The notes beneath the pieces are model-generated. The model was not told where the DNA came from, did no database searches, and was given only the letters and a program-made list of their open reading frames with translations. 64,000 nt of DNA, from the NCBI GenBank assembly GCA_963839685.1, contig CAWIVS010000003.1:21380-85379 (forward strand). The letters run 5' to 3'. The stretch comes from CADEED01 sp963839685. GTDB taxonomy: Bacteria; Pseudomonadota; Gammaproteobacteria; Steroidobacterales; Steroidobacteraceae. This document shows, one piece after another, positions 32,917-42,511 of the stretch (the first letter of the stretch is position 1; each line of letters begins with the position of its first letter). The position numbers were made by a program, and so were the translations under genes.

Positions 32917-35799
32917 ATGAAAAAGCCTAATGGAATTGTGACGGGACTGATCCCGTTGTTGTTGGCCTCGGGTGCACTGCAAGCACAACAGGCCACTCCA
33001 GATGAAAGTCTGCAGGAGGTGGTGGTTACCGGCTCTCGCATCATCCAGACGAGTGCCAACTCCCAGCAACCTCTGTCCATCATCGATCGCTCGGCCATTG
33101 AGCGCACCGGCATCGCCAGTATCGGCGACCTGTTGCAACAGGTGACCGCCAGCGGCAAGGCACTCAACGCCAAGTTCAACTCCTCCGGAAACTTCGGCTA
33201 TCCCGCCGACGGCGGCGGCATTGGTGCGGGCTCCTCGCAGGTGGACCTGCGCAACCTCGGCTCCAAACGCGTCCTGGTGCTGGTCGACGGCATTCGCTGG
33301 GTCAACGAATCGTCCGCATCCGGTGTCTCCGGCGCCGCGGATCTCAACACCATTCCGATGAGCATCATTGACCGCGTTGAAGTGCTGGAAGACGGTGCGT
33401 CGGCCATCTACGGCTCGGACGCCATCGCCGGTGTGATCAACATCATCACGCGCAAGGAGGTCGAAGGCGTCGAGCTCAACGCGTATCGCGGCGAGTACGA
33501 GATGGGCGGACCGACCACCGACGCCAGCATCACGGTTGGCGGTAGCGGCGAGCGCTTCTCCGGCCTGTTCGTCGCCAGCTACTACGAGCAGGAGGAAATT
33601 GGTTCGGGGGAGTGGGACCAGTCCTCTTTCCCGCAGCCACTCGCGGGGCTCGCGGCCGGCAGTTCGGGAATTCCGCAGGGTCGCTACCTGTTCTGCGACC
33701 CGTCGCGACCGACGGGGAGCCAGGGCTCGTGCAGTAGCGCCGACACTTTCTACAACCTGGCGCTCAACGATGGCACGACGACGCCGGTGTGGAATCCCGC
33801 GGATCCGAGCGCGGGTACGTACCACGGCTTCACGGGCGCGGACCGGTTCAACTACGCACCCTTCAACCTGCTGCTGACGCCCTCGAAGCGCAAGGCGATG
33901 TTCGCGCGCATGAGATTCGAGCTCAGCGATAGCGTGAGCCTGTACGCCAAGGGTCTGTTCAACAATCGCTCGTCGGAAAATCAAGCGGCGCCTGAACCCA
34001 TATTCGTGGGTCCGGCGGCGGGCACCGGCGGACTCGCGGACACGATCTCGATATCGGCGTTGAATCCGTTCAATCCGTTCGGAATCGATCTCGACGCGGC
34101 GAGTAATTTCGGCTTCGTAACCCGCCGCCCGATCGAAGTCGGGCCGCGCCAGTTCAAGCAGGATGTCGACACCTGGTACATCAACATGGGGCTCGAGGGC
34201 ACCTTTGGCTCCGACGACCGTTTCCGCTGGGATCTCAACCTCGCGAGTTCGGAAAACAACGCCGACCAGGTGTTCACCAACGGCTACAACATCGGGCGCA
34301 TCCAGCTGGCGCTCGGCGATCCCGCCGTGTGCGCGCAGATCCCGAATTGCACACCGCTCGACCTGTTCGGCGGCCAGGGCCGGCCGTTCACGCAGGCGAT
34401 GATCGATTACATCCGCACCACGCAGATCGACTCGAGCAAGCAGACCCTGCAACTGATCAGCGCCAATGTCACCGGCGACCTGTTCGACATCGGCGACCGG
34501 GCCGCGGGCTTCGCGGTGGGTGCGGAACATCGCAAGTACGTCGGCGAGTTTCTGCCCGATCCGCTGCGCCAGACCGGTGAATCACAGGACTCTTTTGCAT
34601 CGCCCGTGAATTCAAACTATGACGTGAACGAGGTCTACGCCGAGTTCAGCTTCCCGCTGTTCGAGTCACTGGATTTGAGTGCCGCGGTGCGCTGGTCCGA
34701 CTACTCGACCTTCGGCAGCGAGACCACGGGCAAGGCGGGATTCCGCTGGCAGCCGATCGAGGCGATCGCGCTTCGCGGTACGTATTCAACGGGCTTTCGT
34801 GCGCCGAACCTCGGTGAATTGTTTGGCCTGACGCAGTTCGCGGCGACGCTGGTGGACCCCTGCGGTCCCACCGGCACGGTGGTAGTGAACGCGGCGGATG
34901 GTCTCGACACGACGCCGACGGAGACGGCCTGCCGCGCGCAGGGCGTGCCGAACGGCTTCCAGCAGGCCAACACGCAGATCACCACGTTCACCGGTGGCAA
35001 CTCGGAGCTCTCACCCGAGACGTCGGACAGCTACACCGTCGGCGTCGTGCATGATGCCACCTGGGCGGAAGGGTTCGCCGATCGGCTGACCTTCGAGCTC
35101 ACCTATTACAACTACCAGATCGACAGCGGCATCCAGGCGCGCGACATCCAGGCGCTGCTCAACGCCTGCCTCGCGGCCGGCGGCACCGATCCGACGTTGT
35201 GCTCACCGTTCACGCGCCAGGCGCTCGGCAACCTCAACCCGCCTAACAACTTCCTCGACAATCTCGGCACGCTCGAAACCGACGGCTTCGATTTCAAGAT
35301 CGACTGGCGTAGCAACGAGCTGTCGTGGGGCCGGTTGAGCGCGGGCCTGCAGGCGACGTACGTGAACGACTACACCGCCACCGACACCGACGGCATCGTG
35401 GCGCAACGCGCCGTCGGCATCGAAGTGAGCGACAGCGCGATTCCGGAACTGCAGGCCAATCTGCAACTCGGCTGGGAGAAGGGCGCCTGGGGAGTGAGCT
35501 TCGTCACGCGTTATATCGACGCGGTGGACGAGTTCTGCGGCAATGCGCTGACTTCTGCGGTTCCGGGCTGCGATCAGGGTCAGATTTTCCACACGCTGGA
35601 CTCGACCATCTACAACGATCTCCAGGTGGCCTGGACCCAGGCATTCGGCGAGGACAACTTCAAACTGGCGCTCACCGTCAACAACATCTTCGGTGAAGAT
35701 CCACCGATCTGCTACAGCTGCTCTCTCAATGGGTATGACGCGGGAACTTACGATCTGCCCGGCGTGTTCTGGGCGGTCAGCGCGAAGTTCGGCTTTTAG
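32917..35799 (+). CDS. TonB-dependent outer-membrane receptor
   Basis: 960 residues; AAGGTGATCGC precedes the ATG. Signal peptide to about 24 (ALQAQQ), TonB-box region SLQEVVVTGSRI, plug domain about 45-170 (SIGDLLQQVTASGKALNAKF, VDLRNLGSKRVLVLVDGIRW, GASAIYGSDAIAGVINIITR), then a 22-strand barrel with conserved ALRGTYSTGFRAPNLGELFG and the terminal FWAVSAKFGF ending in Phe. The extended Gln/Asn- and Gly-rich loops resemble the large receptors of Xanthomonadales-like bacteria that import carbohydrates or peptides. No CarboxypepD extension. Its own strong terminator lies 54 bases downstream. Substrate unknown. Confidence 0.95.
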   Translation: MKKPNGIVTGLIPLLLASGALQAQQATPDESLQEVVVTGSRIIQTSANSQQPLSIIDRSAIERTGIASIGDLLQQVTASGKALNAKFNSSGNFGYPADGGGIGAGSSQVDLRNLGSKRVLVLVDGIRWVNESSASGVSGAADLNTIPMSIIDRVEVLEDGASAIYGSDAIAGVINIITRKEVEGVELNAYRGEYEMGGPTTDASITVGGSGERFSGLFVASYYEQEEIGSGEWDQSSFPQPLAGLAAGSSGIPQGRYLFCDPSRPTGSQGSCSSADTFYNLALNDGTTTPVWNPADPSAGTYHGFTGADRFNYAPFNLLLTPSKRKAMFARMRFELSDSVSLYAKGLFNNRSSENQAAPEPIFVGPAAGTGGLADTISISALNPFNPFGIDLDAASNFGFVTRRPIEVGPRQFKQDVDTWYINMGLEGTFGSDDRFRWDLNLASSENNADQVFTNGYNIGRIQLALGDPAVCAQIPNCTPLDLFGGQGRPFTQAMIDYIRTTQIDSSKQTLQLISANVTGDLFDIGDRAAGFAVGAEHRKYVGEFLPDPLRQTGESQDSFASPVNSNYDVNEVYAEFSFPLFESLDLSAAVRWSDYSTFGSETTGKAGFRWQPIEAIALRGTYSTGFRAPNLGELFGLTQFAATLVDPCGPTGTVVVNAADGLDTTPTETACRAQGVPNGFQQANTQITTFTGGNSELSPETSDSYTVGVVHDATWAEGFADRLTFELTYYNYQIDSGIQARDIQALLNACLAAGGTDPTLCSPFTRQALGNLNPPNNFLDNLGTLETDGFDFKIDWRSNELSWGRLSAGLQATYVNDYTATDTDGIVAQRAVGIEVSDSAIPELQANLQLGWEKGAWGVSFVTRYIDAVDEFCGNALTSAVPGCDQGQIFHTLDSTIYNDLQVAWTQAFGEDNFKLALTVNNIFGEDPPICYSCSLNGYDAGTYDLPGVFWAVSAKFGF

Positions 35800-35852
35800 T
35801 TAGAGGGGGATGGGGGAGAGGGGACGCGACCGACAGCCAGGTCCCCAAACAG

Positions 35853-35895
35853 AGGCGCCGCCCGGTAGCGGATCGGGCGGCGCCTTTCTTTTTCC
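35853..35895 (+). terminator. Strong rho-independent terminator of the TonB receptor
   Basis: AGGCGCCGCCCG (35853-35864) and CGGGCGGCGCCT (35874-35885) form a perfect 12-bp stem with a 9-base loop, followed directly by TTCTTTTT. Confidence 0.93.
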
Positions 35896-35943
35896 AGGCG
35901 CTCACGCGCCACGCTGGAAACGTCGCTGAAGCGGCGTTGTCCA

Positions 35944-36285
35944 TCAGAGCGATGAATACTTCTCCGGGCTGAAGCCGACCAGCAGCGTCTTGCCGCGCTC
36001 CAGCACCGGGCGCTTGATCATCGACGGCTGCTCGAGCATGAGCTTGATGGCTTTCGCTTCGTCGAGGTTTTGTTTCGTCTTGTCGGGCAACTTGCGGAAA
36101 GTCGTGCCGGCGCGGTTGAGCAGCGTCTCCCAGCCAATTACCTTGATCCACGCCGCGAGCCTCGCCGCGTCGATTCCCGAGACTTTGTAATCGTGGAACT
36201 CGTGCGCGACCCCGTGCGACTCGAGCCAGGTGCGCGCCTTTTTCATGGTGTCGCAGTTCTTGATGCCATAGATGATCGTTTTCAT
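35944..36285 (-). CDS. ArsC/Spx/YffB-family thioredoxin-fold protein
   Basis: 113 residues from ATG 36285 (MKTIIYGIKNCDTMKKARTW). NCDT carries the N-terminal active Cys; KVSGIDAARLAAWIKVIGWE, NRAGTTFRKLPD and PSMIKRPVLERGKTLLVGFS (with the arsenate-reductase RP loop) are family signatures. The NCDTMKKA form is that of the YffB subgroup, which reacts with glutathione and is probably not a true arsenate reductase. Divergent from the DUF1624 gene 47 bases away. Cytoplasmic. Confidence 0.9.
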   Translation of the reverse strand: MKTIIYGIKNCDTMKKARTWLESHGVAHEFHDYKVSGIDAARLAAWIKVIGWETLLNRAGTTFRKLPDKTKQNLDEAKAIKLMLEQPSMIKRPVLERGKTLLVGFSPEKYSSL

Positions 36286-36332
36286 GACGATACATTTGCC
36301 CCAGAGCCACGAAGGTTTCAATATCCGCCGCC

Positions 36333-37532
36333 ATGAATACTGCAGCCGATCAGCGCGGTTATCGCCTGACCTCCATCGACATGCTGCGTGGCCTGGTGAT
36401 CATCATCATGGCACTGGATCACGTGCGTGACTTCTTCATGACGGGCTCGCAACAGGATCCCATGAGCGATCCGGACGTCGGCACGGCGCTGTACTTCACG
36501 CGCTGGATCACGCATTTCTGCGCGCCGGTGTTTGTCTTCCTGGCGGGCACCAGCGCCGGGCTGATGGTGGCGCGCAAGAGCCCGGCGGAGCTCGGCAAAT
36601 TCCTGCTCACACGCGGCCTGTGGCTGGTGTTCATCGAATGGTTCGTGGTTTCAACGGCCATCAGTTTCGCGCCCTTCGGCAGCGCGCAATTCGGCGGCAA
36701 GATCTTCATGGTGCTGCAGGTGATCTGGGCCATCGGCATGAGCATGATCGCGTTGGCGGCCTGCCAGTTCCTGGGGCGAAAGGCCTGCTTGGTTCTCGGT
36801 GCCCTCATTGTGTTGGGACACAACACGCTCGATGGCGTATGGCCCACGCAACAAACCTTTGGCGACCCCGCCACGCCGTTGTGGATCGGTCTGCACGCTT
36901 TCTTCGGCAAGGTGATGGGGCCGTTCTTCGTCTTCAACGTCTACCCGCTGCTGCCGTGGATCGGCGTGATCCTGCTCGGATTCGGCGCGGCGGTGCTGTT
37001 CGAGAAACCGGCGGCCGAGCGGGAGCGTGCGTTGCTGCGTTGGGGCATCGCCATCTGCGCCGCGTTCGTGCTGCTGCGCCTGGTGGATGTGTACGGCGAC
37101 CCTAACCATTGGCAAAGACAGGCCGGCGAGAGCGGGCGGACCGTGCTCGACTTTCTGAATACCACGAAGTATCCACCCAGCCTGTCGTTCCTGCTCATGA
37201 CGCTCGGGCCGGCGGCGATCTTCTGCGCTTACGCGGAACGCTGGCGTGGCTGGCTCAAGGACGTCTTCGTCACGTACGGCCGCGTTCCCTTTGCGTTCTA
37301 CATCGTGCACTGGTACCTGATTCATACGCTGTGCCTGGTGCTGGGCGCCGTGCAGGGCGTGCCGATCGGCGCGCTCATGGACGTGCCCGGCGGCTATCCG
37401 CCCGAGTACGGGCTGCCGCTGCCGGGCGTGTACCTGGTGTGGCTGCTGGTCGTGGTCTCGCTGTATCCGTGGGTGCGCTGGATGGCGGGCGTCAAGACGC
37501 GCAGCCGCGCCTGGTGGCTGAGCTACGTGTAA
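36333..37532 (+). CDS. DUF1624/HGSNAT-type multi-pass membrane protein
   Basis: 399 residues, ten to twelve membrane helices. N-terminus RLTSIDMLRGLVIIIMALDH followed by VRDFF is the signature of the heparan-alpha-glucosaminide N-acetyltransferase-like/DUF1624 family; the His in MALDHVRD is the presumed acetyl carrier. Further features: FCAPVFVFLAGTSAGLM, VLQVIWAIGMSMIA, YPLLPWIGVILLGF, RVPFAFYIVHWYLIH. Likely acylates a glycan or other envelope substrate using cytosolic acyl donor. The TAA stop overlaps palindrome C. Monocistronic. Confidence 0.85.
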   Translation: MNTAADQRGYRLTSIDMLRGLVIIIMALDHVRDFFMTGSQQDPMSDPDVGTALYFTRWITHFCAPVFVFLAGTSAGLMVARKSPAELGKFLLTRGLWLVFIEWFVVSTAISFAPFGSAQFGGKIFMVLQVIWAIGMSMIALAACQFLGRKACLVLGALIVLGHNTLDGVWPTQQTFGDPATPLWIGLHAFFGKVMGPFFVFNVYPLLPWIGVILLGFGAAVLFEKPAAERERALLRWGIAICAAFVLLRLVDVYGDPNHWQRQAGESGRTVLDFLNTTKYPPSLSFLLMTLGPAAIFCAYAERWRGWLKDVFVTYGRVPFAFYIVHWYLIHTLCLVLGAVQGVPIGALMDVPGGYPPEYGLPLPGVYLVWLLVVVSLYPWVRWMAGVKTRSRAWWLSYV

Positions 37533-37575
37533 ATGGGGACATTCCTATTTTAAGAAAATAGGAATGTCCCCATTT
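37531..37575. repeat. Stop-codon palindrome C (21-bp perfect arms)
   Basis: Perfect 21-base inverted repeat: 37531-37551 and 37555-37575, 3-base loop AAG. Outer ends again AAATGGGGACA / TGTCCCCATTT, inner halves ATTCCTATTTT differ from copy A. It supplies the last two bases of the TAA of the DUF1624 gene and the first two of the TAA (37574-37576, minus) of the convergent MFS gene. Like copy A it sits exactly between convergent genes and contains T-rich tracts on both strands at the inner stem. Confidence 0.9.
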
Positions 37576-38875
37576 AGTCGCGGAGCATGGGCGAGCGACG
37601 CAGGAGCATGGTGAGGATTGCGCCCACGACGAGCACGCCGGAGAGCATCAACATGGGTCCCAGGAAGCCGCCGGTCTGGTCTCGCAACCATCCCACCGTG
37701 CTCGGACCGATGGCGCCGCCGAGCGCGCCCATGGAATTGATGAGCGCGATGGCACCCGCGGCGGCGCTGCCGACCAGGAATTTTCCCGGCAACGCCCAGA
37801 AAGGGCCGCGCGTGGAGTAGTCACCGACCGCGGCAACGCAGAGCGCCAGCATCGCCAGCGCGGGCACATGCATGTACCCCACGGCGATGAAGCCTGCTGC
37901 ACCTAACAACGAGGGCACCGCCACGTGCAGAAATCGTTCGCCGGTGCGATCCGAGTTCCAGCCCACCAGCAGCATTCCCAGCGCAGCCGCGACATAGGGG
38001 ACGGCCGAGAAAAATCCCACCTCGAACTCGCTGTATCCGGCCAATCCCTTGACGATGGTCGGGACCCAGAAAGTCAGGCCATAACTGCCGGTCTGGCAGC
38101 AAAACATCACGATCGCAAGCAGCCACACCGTCGGATGCGTGAGCGCGGCACGCAGGTTTACCCCATGGCGCGCATGCGCGTCCTGGTGCTCGGTCTCGAT
38201 GTGCCGCGAGAGCCAGGAGCGCTCCCTGTCGGTCAACCAGTGGGCCTCAGCGGGTTTCTCGGTCAGGAAGCCCAGCACCACGAAGCCGAGAATTACCGCG
38301 GGCACACCCTCGACCAGGAACATCCACTGCCAGCCGTGCAGGCCCAGCACTTCGTCCATGTTCTGCATGAGCCAGCCGGACAGCGGCGCACCGAACACCA
38401 GCGAGAGCGGAATGCCGATCATGAACCACGACACCGCCTTGGCGCGGTGCGCGCGCGGAAACCACTGGCTCAGGTAGTAGATGATGCCGGGCAGAAATCC
38501 CGCTTCGGCCACACCCAGCAGGAAACGCATGACGTAGAAACTGTATACGCCCTGCACGAACATCATGCCGATGGAGATGATCCCCCAGGTGATCATGATC
38601 CGCGCGATCCACATACGTGCGCCGAATCGCACCAGCAACAGGTTGCTCGGCACCTCGCACAGCCCGTATCCAACGAAAAAGATTCCCGCGCCGATGCCGT
38701 AGATGGTTTCGCTGAAGCCCAGGTCGGAATTCATCTGCAGCTTCGCGAAGCCGACGTTCACCCGGTCCAGCCACGAGATGATGTACAGCAGCAGCAGGAA
38801 GGGGAGGAGTCGCCACGCGACGCGTTTCATGGTGGCGCGTTCGAGGTCGTCGTCGGGCGTGGCGGTGTCCTGCAT
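37574..38875 (-). CDS. MFS transporter, anion:cation symporter (GudP/HpaX-like)
   Basis: 433 residues with twelve helices. Signature regions: YIISWLDRVNVGFAKLQMNS, ETIYGIGAGIFFVGYGLCEV, ARIMITWGIISIGMMFVQGV, FLLGVAEAGFLPGIIYYLSQ and WFPRAHRAKAVSWFMIGIPL define the ACS branch that carries organic anions such as glucarate, galactonate, phthalate or 4-hydroxyphenylacetate. ATG at 38873-38875, 32 bases from the divergent Rieske-flavodoxin gene; that pairing hints at uptake of an aromatic or sugar acid that the oxidoreductase acts on. The stop is donated by palindrome C. Confidence 0.92.
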   Translation of the reverse strand: MQDTATPDDDLERATMKRVAWRLLPFLLLLYIISWLDRVNVGFAKLQMNSDLGFSETIYGIGAGIFFVGYGLCEVPSNLLLVRFGARMWIARIMITWGIISIGMMFVQGVYSFYVMRFLLGVAEAGFLPGIIYYLSQWFPRAHRAKAVSWFMIGIPLSLVFGAPLSGWLMQNMDEVLGLHGWQWMFLVEGVPAVILGFVVLGFLTEKPAEAHWLTDRERSWLSRHIETEHQDAHARHGVNLRAALTHPTVWLLAIVMFCCQTGSYGLTFWVPTIVKGLAGYSEFEVGFFSAVPYVAAALGMLLVGWNSDRTGERFLHVAVPSLLGAAGFIAVGYMHVPALAMLALCVAAVGDYSTRGPFWALPGKFLVGSAAAGAIALINSMGALGGAIGPSTVGWLRDQTGGFLGPMLMLSGVLVVGAILTMLLRRSPMLRD

Positions 38876-38907
38876 CGGCCGAGAGTGTAGGCCAGAAAAT
38901 AGCCGCT

Positions 38908-40014
38908 ATGATTGCGAACATGAACGAACCCGGCGAATGGATAGACATCGGCGCGGCCGAGGACTTCAAGCGCACACCATTGCGTGAAGCGAAGCTCGGC
39001 GAGCGACTGGTGGCCATTTCGTACAAGGACGGCAAGTTCGGCGTGATCTCCAATGTCTGCAATCACGTGGGCGGGCCGCTGGGAAAAGGGTTGCTCGAGG
39101 GCGAAATGGTGGTTTGCCCGTGGCACCAGTACCGGTTCCATCGCTGCACCGGCGAGGGCGAGCCGGGTTACGAAGCCGACAAGGTGCCGAGCTACGGCGT
39201 CAGGGAAGAAAACGGTCGCGTGCTGGTCAGCGCGAAGCCGGTCAGCAAGCGCGGCCACCTGCCGCACGATCCGCATCCGTTGACGCGCTCAACCGAGACG
39301 CGTGCGCCGGGTCCATTGCGCGTCGGCGGTATCTCGACCACGGCGATGGATCCAAAGTACCCGCGCTTCTCGACCTCCGAGCACTTGTTAGGTGTGGCGC
39401 TGGAGCATGCGCGCGCGGCGCTTGGCGCCGAGGCGAAGATGATCCGGCTCAACGATCTCAAGTTTCGCAACTGCGAGGGTTATTACTCCAAGGCGGCCAA
39501 GGCCTGCACCTGGCCGTGCTCCATCACCTCGATGGACAAGACCGATCAGCTCGACCAGGTCTACGAGATGGCCGTGCACTGGGCCGACGTCCTCCTCATT
39601 GCCACGCCCATCCGCTGGGGCGCGGCCAGTGCGCAGTACTACAAGATGGTCGAGCGCATGAACTGCATCCAGAACCAGATCACGCTCAACAACAAGGTGC
39701 TGATCCGCAACAAGGTCGCGGCCTTCATCATCACCGGCGGGCAGGACGGCATCCAGTCCGTGGCCGGCCAGATGATGATGTTCTTCAGCGAGATCGGTTT
39801 CCTCGTGCCGCAATTCCCGTTCATCGCGCACTCGCTCGGCTGGGAGTTCGAGGAGATGGATCGCAACGTCGAGCTGGTGGAGCACAGCGAGCCGCTGCGC
39901 GCCGGCGCGCGCGAGCTCGTCAACCGTAGCGCCGAAATGGCGAAGTGCCTGCTGGAGCGCGAGATGACGCACGCCACTATCGAACGGGGCGGGCGCAAGG
40001 CGTCAAAGAAATAG
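38908..40014 (+). CDS. Fusion of Rieske [2Fe-2S] ferredoxin and NADPH-dependent FMN reductase-like domain
   Basis: 368 residues, two modules. Rieske domain about 8-112 with cluster ligands C51-x-H53 (CNHVGGPLG) and C70-xx-H73 (CPWHQYRF). From about 138 a flavodoxin-like fold starts (GPLRVGGISTTAMDP) and runs through LNDLKFRNCEGYYSKAAKAC, ADVLLIATPIRWGAASAQYY, RNKVAAFIITGGQDGIQSVA to about 360, matching NADPH-dependent FMN reductases. A 25-residue basic linker (SKRGHLPHDPHP) joins them. A self-contained electron chain, NAD(P)H to flavin to Rieske cluster, is implied. ATG 38920 is an alternative start. Divergent from an MFS organic-anion transporter. Confidence 0.88.
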   Translation: MIANMNEPGEWIDIGAAEDFKRTPLREAKLGERLVAISYKDGKFGVISNVCNHVGGPLGKGLLEGEMVVCPWHQYRFHRCTGEGEPGYEADKVPSYGVREENGRVLVSAKPVSKRGHLPHDPHPLTRSTETRAPGPLRVGGISTTAMDPKYPRFSTSEHLLGVALEHARAALGAEAKMIRLNDLKFRNCEGYYSKAAKACTWPCSITSMDKTDQLDQVYEMAVHWADVLLIATPIRWGAASAQYYKMVERMNCIQNQITLNNKVLIRNKVAAFIITGGQDGIQSVAGQMMMFFSEIGFLVPQFPFIAHSLGWEFEEMDRNVELVEHSEPLRAGARELVNRSAEMAKCLLEREMTHATIERGGRKASKK

Positions 40015-40026
40015 AGTGCCTGGGAT

Positions 40027-40993
40027 TCAGTTCGTCGTGTTGTTCGCGGACTGTTCCTCGTATTCCCAGGCGCCGCGCGCCAGGTCGAGTACTTCTTTTT
40101 GCCGCTGTGTGAAAGCCTCGAGCTGACCGGCGGTCAGCACCTGGGCCGCGCGCTCGCGCTGCCTGCGTTGGTATTCACTGGCTTCGGCGATGCGCTGTTC
40201 GGCGCCCTGCGCCGTGCTCGGAAATTGGATGGAGCCGTACTGGTTGCGCATGCCGTTCTCGCCGGCACCACGCTGTTCCCACTCTTTCGCGATGCGTCGG
40301 CGCTCGTCGCCGAGTACTTCGACGAGTTTCTCCGTCTGGGCGTCGCTCAGGCGCAGTGAGTCCGGCAGATCTCCGCGCCAGTCGGCTACGATTTCGCGTT
40401 CCCTCAAGTTATCGCGGTAGTTGTCGAACTGTTGCGCTTTCTCGGCGCCGAGGAAGTCGACGAGCTCACGCCGGTTGGCCTGATACACCGGTCTGCCGCT
40501 GGCCATCACGTCACAATTGGCAGCCAGGGCGCACTGGTACCGCGCTTCGAGGGCACGCATCTCATGTTCGACCAGCATGTTCATCAGGCGGTCGTACTCG
40601 TCCTCGGTCAGGTCCAGATTCCTGGCGAGGCGCGGCATGCTTCTTTCATTATTCTTGCGAATGTCGCGCATGGCTGGCCGCGCGCTTGTCCGGATCTTCG
40701 AGCGTCGCGCGCATATGAGGGATCGCCGCGACGACCGAGGCACGTATTCTCGCTTTTTGCTCCTCCTCTTCGGTGAGTCTGGCGGCTGGGCAGGGTTGCT
40801 GGAGCTGGAGTTTGTAGGCGCGGGTATTAGGTGCGGCATTTGTTGCGGGAGCCACTGCCACCGGCGCCGCAGCAGAGGATTGCGGAATCGAAGCGACCCT
40901 CGAGCGCTCGCTCTGCCACGCCTGCCAGAAGTACAGCGTGCTCGCAGCGAAGGTCATGGTGCTGATGGTGAGCGCGATGACTAACTTCCGCAT
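40027..40993 (-). CDS. Membrane-anchored helical protein of unknown function (frameshifted)
   Basis: Two minus-strand frames form one gene of about 320 residues. First part (40993 to about 40672): MRKLVIALTISTMTFAASTL anchor, a low-complexity linker, then RLTEEEEQKARIRASVVAAI and TLEDPDKRAA. Second part: AMRDIRKNNERSMPRLARNL through LDLTEDEYDRLMNMLVEHEM to the TAA, ending WEYEEQSANNTTN. It is highly charged and helical (LREREIVADWRGDLPDSLRL, YQRRQRERAAQVLTAGQLEA), with Spy/periplasmic-chaperone-like LTxxQxxxhxxxR repeats. Likely a periplasmic protein held by its N-terminal helix. No family I can name with confidence. Confidence 0.65.
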
Positions 40994-41134
40994 GGGGCCT
41001 CATGTTGGCGCGGAATGGAGCCACTCGTCCATGACGCGATGTTTGATGCACCGCAGGTTGAACCGAAGGCGGTTGGACCTGTCAGTCGATGGCACATACT
41101 GAACGCAGGTCCCGACAGCCAGGGGTCACCACGC

Positions 41135-42511
41135 ATGAAGACGAGAGCTCTATCCGCCTTGTTGGTCGGCGTCTGGATTGCGGGGGCGCTGCATGCGGAG
41201 TCTCCGCCACTCGTCGTCCACGAATGGGGCACGTTCACCTCCTTCCAGGATGCCGACGGCGGCACCATCGCGGGTATCAATGTCGACGACGAGCCGGTGC
41301 CGCGATTCGTGCATCGGCTGCGGGACTTTCAGACCTTCCGGACCACCTCGTTACCTGCGAGCTGGTCGCAGGGCGCGCCGCGTTGTTATCCGGGCGTCAC
41401 GCTGCGTCTGGAAACCCCGGTGCTGTATTTCTATCCACCCGCCGGCTGGCAGCCGACGCCGTTCGATGTCCGGGCCACATTCGTCGGCGGCTGGCTCACC
41501 GAGTTTTATCCGTCCGCGACCACGGAAGGCATGAACGTGCAGAAAGTGGTCGATGGGGGTGCCCGCGGCTCGCTGCACTGGCGCCAGGTGCGTCTCGACT
41601 CGACCGCGGATTTGCTCCAGCCGAAGACCGACTCACCTGTCTGGGTTGCCCCTCGCAAAGTCCGTTCCACACTGGTCGTGAATGCCGCCACCGGGGAAGC
41701 TGAGAAATACCTTTTCTATCGCGGTGTCGGGAATCTCGATGCGCCCATCGTGGTGCGTGAAGAGGGCGGATCGCTGCACATTTCCCTGCGCGGCGAATCG
41801 CGACTCCTGCAGTTGCCACGGCTTTGGGTGGTCGAGGTTGCGCCGGATGGGCGGGTGCGGCACCAGACACTCGAGCCGGAGGGACGATCCGCAACGGCGC
41901 CGGGCTATCCAAAATCCTTTGGCAACCAGAAGAGCAGCCTCGAGCAACTGAAGCGCGAGCTCGCGGCGGCGCTGACGGGCGATGGACTGTATGCAGATGA
42001 AGCCGCGGCCATGCTTGCGACCTGGAGCCTGTCCTATTTCGAGAGCGAGGGGTTGCGCGTGTTTTTCCTGTTGCCGCAATCCTGGACGGACGCCCAACTA
42101 CCGCTGAGCATTTCGACTCCCGCAAAAGTCACGCGCGTCATGGTGGGTCGGGTGGAGCTGGTCAGTGCGCACCAGCGTGAAGTTTTGCAAGAGCTCTCCG
42201 CCTTGCCGGACGAGGCTGTTCAAGGCGGGCCGCCGCTCTACGCAGATCCGAACGTATACCGGCTCATGCAAGCGGGTGAGTCGTCGCACGCCGAGTTGTA
42301 TCGAGCGACCGGGCGCAAGGTTCCCGAGGCCCTTGAGTTGTTCGACTCGCTGGGACGTTTTCGCGACGCATTCCTGGCGCATGAATGGCGCACCGAGTCC
42401 GACGCCGCGCGCCGCGCTCGGCTCTATCGCATCATGAGACTGTTCAGTGCCTGCGAGATCGAGCTGGAACCACCGCAAATCACCGACGCAAAGCTGACCA
42501 CCGCTCCGTGA
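41135..42511 (+). CDS. Exported protein of unknown function (about 458 aa)
   Basis: ATG 41135 begins a signal peptide (TRALSALLVGVWIAGALHAE). The mature protein opens SPPLVVHEWGTFTSFQDADG, a phrase I associate with uncharacterised exported proteins of mixed bacteria, then IDDEPVP-like VDDEPVPRFVHRL, ETPVLYFYPP, KYLFYRGVGNLDAPIVVREE, and a helical C-terminal third (LMQAGESSHAELYRATGRKV, LYRIMRLFSACEIEL). No membrane segment, no known catalytic motif. An in-frame ATG at 41015 adds 40 unlikely residues. The 3' end overlaps the convergent sirtuin gene. Confidence 0.75.
   Translation: MKTRALSALLVGVWIAGALHAESPPLVVHEWGTFTSFQDADGGTIAGINVDDEPVPRFVHRLRDFQTFRTTSLPASWSQGAPRCYPGVTLRLETPVLYFYPPAGWQPTPFDVRATFVGGWLTEFYPSATTEGMNVQKVVDGGARGSLHWRQVRLDSTADLLQPKTDSPVWVAPRKVRSTLVVNAATGEAEKYLFYRGVGNLDAPIVVREEGGSLHISLRGESRLLQLPRLWVVEVAPDGRVRHQTLEPEGRSATAPGYPKSFGNQKSSLEQLKRELAAALTGDGLYADEAAAMLATWSLSYFESEGLRVFFLLPQSWTDAQLPLSISTPAKVTRVMVGRVELVSAHQREVLQELSALPDEAVQGGPPLYADPNVYRLMQAGESSHAELYRATGRKVPEALELFDSLGRFRDAFLAHEWRTESDAARRARLYRIMRLFSACEIELEPPQITDAKLTTAP

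Noticed and set aside
35944..36285. True arsenate reductase for arsenic resistance
   Set aside because: The NCDTMKKA form and lack of ars genes nearby fit the YffB subgroup instead.
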